In this document: piece after piece, positions 56,929 through 64,000 of the stretch
Layout of the letters: each line of letters begins with the position of its first letter
Position numbering within the stretch: the first letter of the stretch is position 1
Assembly (NCBI GenBank): GCA_024509875.1
Contig: JAMPIV010010581.1
Coordinates: 613,907 to 677,906, forward strand
Length of the DNA: 64,000 nucleotides
Origin: Oreohelix idahoensis
Lineage: Eukaryota; Mollusca; Gastropoda; Stylommatophora; Oreohelicidae
Direction: 5' to 3'
Translations under genes and position numbers: made by a program
The notes under the pieces: model-generated
The model's input: only the letters and a program-made list of their open reading frames with translations
Told to the model about the DNA's origin: nothing
Databases searched by the model: none

Positions 56929-58412
56929 TGTTGCGTGCATATTTTGACGCACATATTACAAAAATCGATATGGCTATTTAATATGGGAAAAATATAGACA
57001 TTCATTCATTTGTGTATGAAAATGCTGTCTATGGGGAAAGCGAGAGAATCCATGTTTGATTCACACTTCTGATTATAGGAGTAATCGTTCTTGATATTGA
57101 TCCGGCGCATGGATTGCTCTTACGTTTGTACTTATTTTTTAGGGCCAGAAAATATATTAATTTGCTTATTATGTTTATGGCCTGAATTCATATGTATTAC
57201 ATATTATTAGTACAAGTAGAATCAGTCCTATATTGTATATTTTGGATGGGTAGGCGGGACTAGATTCTTATTATTCCGGTCTAGCGGAAGTATGAGTTGT
57301 CTTGACAAGTCGTGATGAGTTCCGATGTACCGTGATAATGGCTGGTACGCACTTTTCAAAGGGCTGGTAGATTGTTAAGGAAATATAATTCAGGAAGTGG
57401 TTTTCTTCTAAAGGAGATGGTATCTCTACTATAGTTTATGTTAGAGACTCTCCTAAGGTACGGCACAATGTATAATTCGGACTCCATGTAATGCCAGACC
57501 CTATTTTGATGATCTCATGTCGATTCGACCTAGATGGAACATTGTGCTTCGTATCGCTAGGGTCGTGTTTTGTATCGACAAAGATGACAGACTTTCCTGC
57601 AGCGGTTATGGCTACGTGAATTAACCTGATCACCGTAGAGCTGTATGGAAACATTTATGAAATCATTTATATACCCATTATAAATTAACTCTGGGTTATA
57701 TTCTCCTTCCTATGAATGAGTGAACGACAACTCAGGGAGGCGGCCATGTTAGATTTCGGTCATCATATGTTTTGATCACTGCCAAGAGAACAGATTATTT
57801 ATCCTATTATCGGACAGTGACAGGGAGATCTCAATCTTGCTAGAAACCCCTCTTTCGTGGTTTCATAATATATGCTACAAACTATGGACGTCAAGTAACT
57901 TTAGTTATTTACCGATCTGCCTTCACTGACGCGTTTAGTCAGATAGGGGAATGCGGCCATAATATATCATGACATTGAACTTTTGATGTACTGCCCATTA
58001 TTTCTGTATGTGTCATGACTTCAGATCTGCTATGTATACCTACAAATTGATATGTCAACATACCATGATGTACTCGTATGTCCCAGTGTGTACGTCTGAA
58101 TAAATTGAGTAAACAAAGATTCCAGCAGTCTGCATTGGTGCCTTGTAGACACAAGTGTATGAGTGGTTATATTGGTCAGCACACGAACAGTACACCATTC
58201 GCGGTAATCACACTCTACACTTCTACTTCATACATACACCATCCTGCGTCGGTTGGAGTGACCAAGTTTAGGGCCTGCTTCCCCTGGAGCCTTTGCCTTC
58301 CCTAACTCAGGACTAGGGTGAGTTACCCATTTACAGCTGGGTAGACTGGAGCATGCCTGATCTCAACAACACACCACTCTTCCTTACAGAGCACACAGAC
58401 TGACACTTTACA
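56929..58412 (-). mobile_element. Solo LTR (family B, copy 3)
   Basis: About 1484 bp on the minus strand, from actttaca (complement of the tgtaaagt start) to tgttgcgtgc (complement of the gcacgcaaca end). It shares with 9372-10883 the complement of ccgacgcagg, gcgaatggtgtactgttcg and the ggccataaacata segment. Flanking 5-mers aagtg (56924-56928) and gagtg (58413-58417) match at 4 of 5. The right boundary is less secure because a second actttaca lies at 58433-58440. Confidence 0.65.
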
Positions 58413-59741
58413 GAGTGGAAAGAAGAAAAGAAACTTTACAGTGGCGAGCCAGATTCCTGGGTCCAGCTTACGCAGTTTTGTGTTGAGAATCACAGTTTAC
58501 AGCTGAAAGAACATTTGTTTGAACACATCAACACCAGTAGGACAGCTATACAGTCGATGTCAGCTTGACCTGTATTACCGATAGGATGCTGTATCTAGGT
58601 CAGCGCTTGTTGACAGTTTTTTTCGCTGTACAGACAGTATTACACAGGACAGTGGTATCAAGTGTAGAAAATATCTGGAGCAGTATTGTTGACATTTCTC
58701 AACGTACAGAAGAATCACAGTGTTGTTGAACATAAAGTGCATAGTTCATCGTTGGATCTTCATATGCTCAACAGAGAAAAAATTGACAGTGTAATAGTTT
58801 AAAATTAAATCTATTACTGAATAAAGTGGCAAGTTATTAGTATTAAAATAAACTGTGCCTGCTTTACAACACTATACCTGCAACACATTCCATTCATGAC
58901 ATAAATTATATTGTATGCTATATGCTATTTATGCTTACATGTTATTTGTTATGTATTAAATTAGTTTATGTTCTGTGTAACTAGTACAAGGTATGCCGAG
59001 TGACATTGGTCTGGACTAGTATTCTATAGGTACACATTTTCTTAATTGGAAATTTGTTAGCAACAATTTGCTGCTATTTCTGTTAGTTGTGATGAGGTGT
59101 TCTTTTCTTCGTTGTTTTTGTTAATAATTTTGTGTTCCTTAGTTTTGTTTGATTTGTTTGTATAATTGTAGGTCTCATCTTTTCTATTTTTGATTTCTTT
59201 ACACCCTTATGTTTATACACTGTGGAGTATTTGTCTTGTTATATTATGGCAGTTATCATCATGGTTTCTGTGATCATTTTTTTCATTTCTCCTATTTAAT
59301 TTAATTTGATCTCTGCAAATGTGTTCATATTGTCTTTTCTGGTTTGTCCTTTGTAATGTCTTTAGTTGACATATGACGTATAGTGGTATACACTGATAGT
59401 ATAGTACAGATCAGTACTTTATGATTGTTATTGTTATAAAACAAAATGTACAAGACCTTTGTAAGGCTTGTCTCCCAAAGTGATTGGTAAAGGGAAATAT
59501 TTTTTCCACAGGTACTCAAGTGATCTTTGATTACATTGAGGTATACAAGACCTTTGTAAGGCTTGTCTCCCACAGTATTTGAGATACAGTTATTGTGTCC
59601 ATAGGTACTCAAGTTATCATTGGTTATTATAAACCATACAAGTTTGGACTAAGACTAAGTCTATGGTATAGACTTGCCTCTCATTAACGTGAAAGAGGGT
59701 AATTTATTTACTTTTTCAGGTTTCTGATTTAAGAAGACAAT

Positions 59742-61463
59742 ATGTCTACATTAGATTATTTCATTGCACAAGGAAAATCTCTTGATAAGACTAGAAAAGA
59801 CTTAGAACAATGGGCTGTTGCTCAATATGACAAAGCATTAGCTGCAGAAGAGAAAAAAATTGCTGCTGCTGCTGAAGAAAGAAAAGCTGCTGCTGAGGAA
59901 AAAAAAAGCTGCGGCTGAGGAGAGAAAACTTCAAATAGAAGAAAAAAAAGCTGCTGCAGAAGAAAGGAAAGCTCTAGCTGAAGAAAAAAGATTAGAAAAA
60001 AGAAGCTGATACTGCTGCTGAACTTAAGAAATTGCAGATGCAAGTGGAGGAAAGGAGATTTGATGCAGAACAGAAGAAAGTAGAAGCTGATGCAGAACAG
60101 AAAAAATTAGAAGCTGCTGCAGAACAGAAAAAATTAGAAGTTGCTGCTGCTGCAGAACAGAAAAAATTAGAAGTTGCTGCTGCTGCAGAACAGAAAAAAT
60201 TAGAAGTTGCTGCTGCTGCAGAACAGAAAAAATTAGAAGCTGCTGCTGCTGCAGAACAGAAAAGATTAGATAGAGAAGCTGAAGAGAAAAAGATAATAAG
60301 AGAAAAGCAATAAGAGAAACATGAGTTTGAATTAGAGAAATTAAAATTGACATGTATGAGTAATGTTAATCAGGCATCTGGTGGGTAATGGTAAACCCTT
60401 TGTGTACAAGGTCAAGGTACCAGCGTTTAACCCTACCAGTGATGACATAACATAATTTTTTGGCTTTCTAGATTTGAACGGGCTTGTCGATCTCATAATG
60501 TTGACAAAAATCACAGTATGTGAATCAGTTGTCTGAAAATCTAAAAGGGGTGTCTCTGAGTAAGTTATATTTTGTTGAAGAGGCCGACAAAGATAATTAT
60601 GATGCTGTTAGGGCAGCTTTGATAAAGAGATATCAGCTGTCTGAGGAAGGTTACCGTCTTTTGTTTAAAACAATGAGACCTGAGGTAGTGTAGAATTCTC
60701 AGATTTCATCTCAAAAGCACGAATTACACTTTCACGATGGATTGAATTATCCAAAACAGAGAAAACATTTGATGGTCTTACGGATTTATTGCTAAGAGAC
60801 AAGGTCATGTCTTCTGTAAATAAATCATTCCTAGAGTTCTTACATGAGCGTAAACCTGGTACAATAAAGCAAATGGAAGAATATTGTGACCAGTATGCCA
60901 CGGCACACCCTGACATGATTCTTAGTAACTCTAACATTAAAGAGAGTTTGCCAGTTGCTTCGGCAACAGAATATAATCAGAATTACTCACACAAATTCCA
61001 AGGAGCTAAAAATAAATTTGATAAAAAGGTTAATTGGAATAAGTATCAAAACCAAGATAACCACTCAAATCAGGGTTCTTCTTCGAAGAACTGGAATCGG
61101 GCTGATAGTCCTCGACACGCGAGGGGGGCCCATAATGTTAGAAATTCTCGGAAAGGGAGTAGCTATAGGAACTACCCAAGTGCTTCATGGAGACAAAAGA
61201 AACAATATTACAGGGATACTCAATATAACGAGCGTGATGATTATGATCATGAATATTATGATTCAACCCCAAATAGGGGTTATAACAGAGGCAATAATAA
61301 TTATAGAGACAATTATAACCGAGGTAGATCACAACACAAAAGACATGGTAAATCTTATTACCAGGCTAACTCTGCACAACAGGAGTTCCACGACACCGAT
61401 AATCAGAATAATGATAAAAAAAGACTCCAACAGTGTAGCAAATTCCGCTTTCGATTTTGCTAG
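59742..61463 (+). pseudogene. gag: Element 3 Gag, frameshifted
   Basis: The Met at 59742 (MSTLDYFIAQGKSLDK) parallels element 1's MSTLQEFIDIGKSYGK. The A run near 59899-59907 shifts the frame; the coiled-coil region at 60032-60313 then shows an expanded AEQKKLEVAAA-type repeat. A capsid-like region continues in pieces (60380-60790, with at least two shifts), then 60789-61463 encodes the end of the capsid (LRDKVMSSVNKSFLEFLHER) and a basic Tyr/Arg/Asn-rich tail without a CCHC knuckle, as in element 1. Confidence 0.8.
60085..60262 (+). repeat. 33-bp coding minisatellite in gag
   Basis: Tandem units gaacagaaaaaattagaagttgctgctgctgca, about four full copies plus shorter 24-27-bp variants at the left. 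They encode an 11-residue heptad-friendly repeat (AEQKKLEVAAA). All unit lengths are multiples of three, so the repeat can grow without breaking the frame. Confidence 0.88.
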
Positions 61464-61472
61464 AGCATCTGA

Positions 61473-62089
61473 GTGTTCGCAATGCAAACATTATTCGATC
61501 CAACCACAGTGTCTACTTTAAGCTGCGGTCACCCGCTTCCCGCTCTCCATGCGTCAATTGCGCATAATGGAAGGGGTGCTCTTGTCTTTAATAGGGGCCT
61601 AATAGATGGTACTCCGGTATCAATTCTTTTCGATTCGGGGTGCACTACCATTGGAGTGAGGCAATCACTCGTAAATCACTCGTAAATCCTTCTCGAGCTA
61701 CAGGCAATATAGTCAAATGTGTAACATTTGGTGGCACATTGGAGAAGTACTCCACTGCCATTATCAATATTGCTACGCCTTTCTTTACAGGAGAGGTGCA
61801 AGCATGTCTCTTGCCGAATCCGATCGCTGATCTTATCATCGGTCGCATTCATGGAGTGAAAGAATGCACTCCACAGCAAATTTCTAATTGGGAAAATGTT
61901 AATATGCAATCTGCTAATGCAGTAATCACTAGGGCTCAAGCTCTTAATATGCCACAATCTTCACATTCTGAAGATAATGATGCGCAGATCCAAGATGATC
62001 CCTTGGAGATTTCCCACGATTCCTTTATCAAACAGCAGGAAGATGATCCTACTCTAAAGAAATTCTTTACTCTGGCAAAAAAAAGGTGA
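61473..62089 (+). pseudogene. Element 3 aspartic protease region
   Basis: ILFDSGCTTIGVRQSL carries the Asp-Ser-Gly form of the retropepsin active site, where element 1 has Asp-Thr-Gly. An 11-bp tandem duplication (aatcactcgta, 61664-61685) then shifts the frame, and the rest, from 61640-62089, continues with VKCVTFGGTLEKYS and DLIIGRIHGVKECTPQQ, parallel to element 1. One further shift lies near 62080 in an A run. Confidence 0.82.
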
Positions 62090-62126
62090 TCCGAATAAGG
62101 ATACAAATCGTAAATCTTGGATTACG

Positions 62127-63050
62127 ATGAAGAATGGCGTACTTGTACATATGGTACAAGACTCCGCTAAGTCCATTCATTCTCAAATCCTTGTGCCTAA
62201 AAATATGAGAGTTAAAATCTTACAGCACGCTCATGATTCGCAGTGTGCTGGACATATGGGTTTTTCCCGTACTAAAGCTAGAGTTCTTCAATCTTTCTTT
62301 TGGCCTGCTGTGAATAAGGACATACGAATCTATTGTCGATCTTGTAAAGTATGTCAAGAGATTAAATCCAGAGGTCCACGCCATGATGCACCTATTCAGG
62401 CTGCAGACATTCCCATTCGGCCATTTCAAAAAATGGCGATAGACATCATTGGTCCATTTAAGATAAAGTCTGCTAGAGGACACCAATTTATTTTGACGTG
62501 TGTTGATATGTGCACACGTTGGCCGGAGGCTGTTCCTCTAAAGAGCATAACTACTACTGATGTCGCAGATGCTCTTTGGTTAATATTTTCTCGTCTGGGG
62601 TTTCCAGCAGAAATATTATCCGACCATGGTACCCAACTCATATCGGATACCATGTCTCAAGTAATGTCGACTCTGAAGATAGAGAGATCGCTGAGTAGTA
62701 TTTATCATCCTATGTCCATTGGGATAGGGTTTTACCCGCGGCTCTCTTTGCATATAGAGAGGTCGCCAACGAACATACAGGATTTTCTCCCTTTGAACTT
62801 GTCTTTGGCGCGAAACCGCGAGGTCCTATGTCCTTACTTCATGATCTTATAACTGCTGATAATATTGTCGATGACACAAAATCCTCTTATGAATATGTCA
62901 TCGCACTTAGACACAAGATTATTGAAGCATGCAAATTGGCAACTGCTTCTTCTGAATTTGCGAAACAGAAGGCAAGGGAATTTGCCAATAAAAAGAGAAC
63001 AGACCCCTCCCCATTAGCGCACCGCGGGCCCCCCGGCACAAGTAAGCGTT
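62127..63050 (+). pseudogene. Element 3 integrase, core deleted
   Basis: Zinc domain H-H-C-C (AHDSQCAGHMG and YCRSCKVCQ), then the catalytic core start (MAIDIIGPF, first Asp) and EILSDHGTQL (second Asp). At about 62710 (YHPMSIG) a deletion of roughly 100 bp removes the segment with the third catalytic residue and shifts the frame; the downstream part (62828-63050, LLHDLITADNIVDDTKSSYE) resembles element 1 residues after the core. Similarity stops at about 63000 where the sequence character changes. Confidence 0.85.
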
Positions 63051-64000
63051 GATTTAATGCGTTATTTGCGTTTTTTTTAAAAAAACCTTCACCACATCAA
63101 CTTTTTTGCTCACCGGAATCGAAACCCCACGCTCCAACTGTTACTTTTCTACCAAACTACCACCCCTAGCGTTTATTCCATCAGGAACCGGGACTCTTTA
63201 TCAATGTAAACCACTCGATTTTTTCCACGTACATCATGGACCCACCCCCACCAGTAAATGCCCCACCCCCCCCCCCACCCCCCCCCCTGCCCTGCTCTCC
63301 CTCCACCCCTATCCCCCTCGACTACACCCCCGTTCAAGTCAACTACAGGGCCTTTTCAACCAGGGATGAGGGAGGGTCAAGCGATAAAGGGGGGGCGACA
63401 ACGTGTTTCTAGGATTCTGAGGCGTTAATCTACCTTTATCCACAATCCCGTGTCCATGATTCCTCCATTCACTCTACTTGCAATCATTGGTATATCCAAT
63501 GTCCATCGCCCCAGCGAATATTGCCCCAACAGGTTGTTGCCTTCTGTCGCCCCTGGTTTCTGCATATCAATTCTCTACCCACACCGTCATCTACTTCCTC
63601 CAGGTCCGTGAAGTCCAAATACCCGTTTGCTTGCTTGCTTGCTCTGTCATGTCCTAGTCCCATGCGTTATTACAATACATACCTTATAACCTGGGCGGTG
63701 AACGTAGCACCAGGCCCGCCCCCCCCCCCTTGAATCACTTCCGTGGGCACCACGCGTTTCGCCGCCCCAGCATGCCCCACCGCGGCGAAGGGCGCCGGCG
63801 CCCGCGGAACGCTAGGTAAATGGCCTGGTGACTTCATCAGGTGGGGGATCGCGATACAATGGCGTATCGGCTGGGACGTCACCCCCTTGACCCATAGGTC
63901 CCCCTATTTCTATCTTTAAGACTGTAAAGAGCTTTTATATTTTTAAGAGTTTTTATCCATGGATTCATATACGCAGACGTCCAGACCTCCCCCCTCGCCT
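63051..64000. other. C-rich anomalous terminal segment
   Basis: From about 63000 base composition shifts from AT-rich to GC/C-rich with many C runs (63260-63290, 63718-63730) and short degenerate words. No domain, repeat or RNA gene is recognised, and the integrase reading frame dissolves at the border. This fits a low-quality contig end or a chimeric join better than natural sequence. Confidence 0.55.

Larger units (their letters stand above)
58441..63050 (+). mobile_element. Element 3: decayed Gmr1-like retrotransposon, 3' end missing
   Basis: Internal region starting with tggcgagccagattcc at 58442, which follows a ...ttaca end and looks like a primer site. A leader of about 1.3 kb, gag, protease and the integrase follow. 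Gag, protease and integrase resemble element 1 more than element 2. RT, RNase H and the 3' LTR are not in the window. It is broken by several frameshifts and a deletion. The 5' LTR upstream was not defined; solo LTR copy 3 may interrupt it. Confidence 0.78.

Noticed and set aside
63106..63369. Pro-rich 87-codon protein
   Set aside because: Produced by C runs in the anomalous terminal segment.

Overview
This is an intron- and repeat-dense animal nuclear DNA window. I found no convincing host protein-coding gene. Almost every recognisable coding stretch belongs to a transposable element. The mix (Ty3/gypsy-like LTR elements with integrase ahead of reverse transcriptase, RTE-like LINEs, tRNA-headed SINEs, hAT- and Tc1-like DNA transposons, long TA microsatellites, low GC) fits an invertebrate, most likely a mollusc. 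The mollusc call is inference from general repeat character, not from a diagnostic gene.

Layout. 1-9 kb: a 40-bp minisatellite (155-474), two dispersed-repeat families, tRNA-like SINE heads and 5'-truncated LINE pieces. 9.08-19.29 kb: a complete LTR retrotransposon (element 1) with 1249-bp LTRs, a 5-bp target duplication (gttcc), a Leu-tRNA-like primer site and the domain order Gag-PR-IN-RT-RNaseH. Its 5' LTR is split by a 1512-bp solo LTR of another family with its own duplication (agaag). 20.2-26.8 kb: a near full-length EN+RT LINE (21043-25080) whose endonuclease is split by a 247-bp SINE, followed by a SINE with a GGTTT-type tail and a small hAT-like element. 27.8-32.1 kb: an antisense LINE relic, a SINE split by a second solo LTR, and a second GGTTT-tailed SINE in inverted orientation.

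32-46 kb: mostly unassigned AT-rich DNA with an hAT-like element (35758-37023) carrying a deleted Tc1-like transposon, several LINE relics including a 2.1-kb minus-strand copy (42694-44827), and TA microsatellites. 46.23-54.78 kb: element 2, a second IN-before-RT retrotransposon with 2.05-kb LTRs, a Pro-tRNA primer site and a 5-bp duplication (aattc). It has lost the protease and the integrase core, and a 3' LINE fragment sits between RT and RNase H. 55-58.4 kb: another LINE relic, a CA/TA microsatellite and a third solo LTR on the minus strand. 58.4-63.05 kb: element 3, a decayed relative of element 1 with an expanded repeat inside gag. The last kilobase changes sharply to C-rich sequence that looks like a poor contig end or chimera.

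How the parts relate: the three pol-bearing LTR elements form a Gmr1-like group (Ty3/gypsy pol with integrase upstream of RT). Two have nearly identical LTR pairs, so they inserted recently, yet every pol copy here carries stops, deletions or altered catalytic residues. Insertions nest at least two deep, and target duplications at most junctions let the order of events be read directly. All boundaries were read by eye; no alignment or database search was run.
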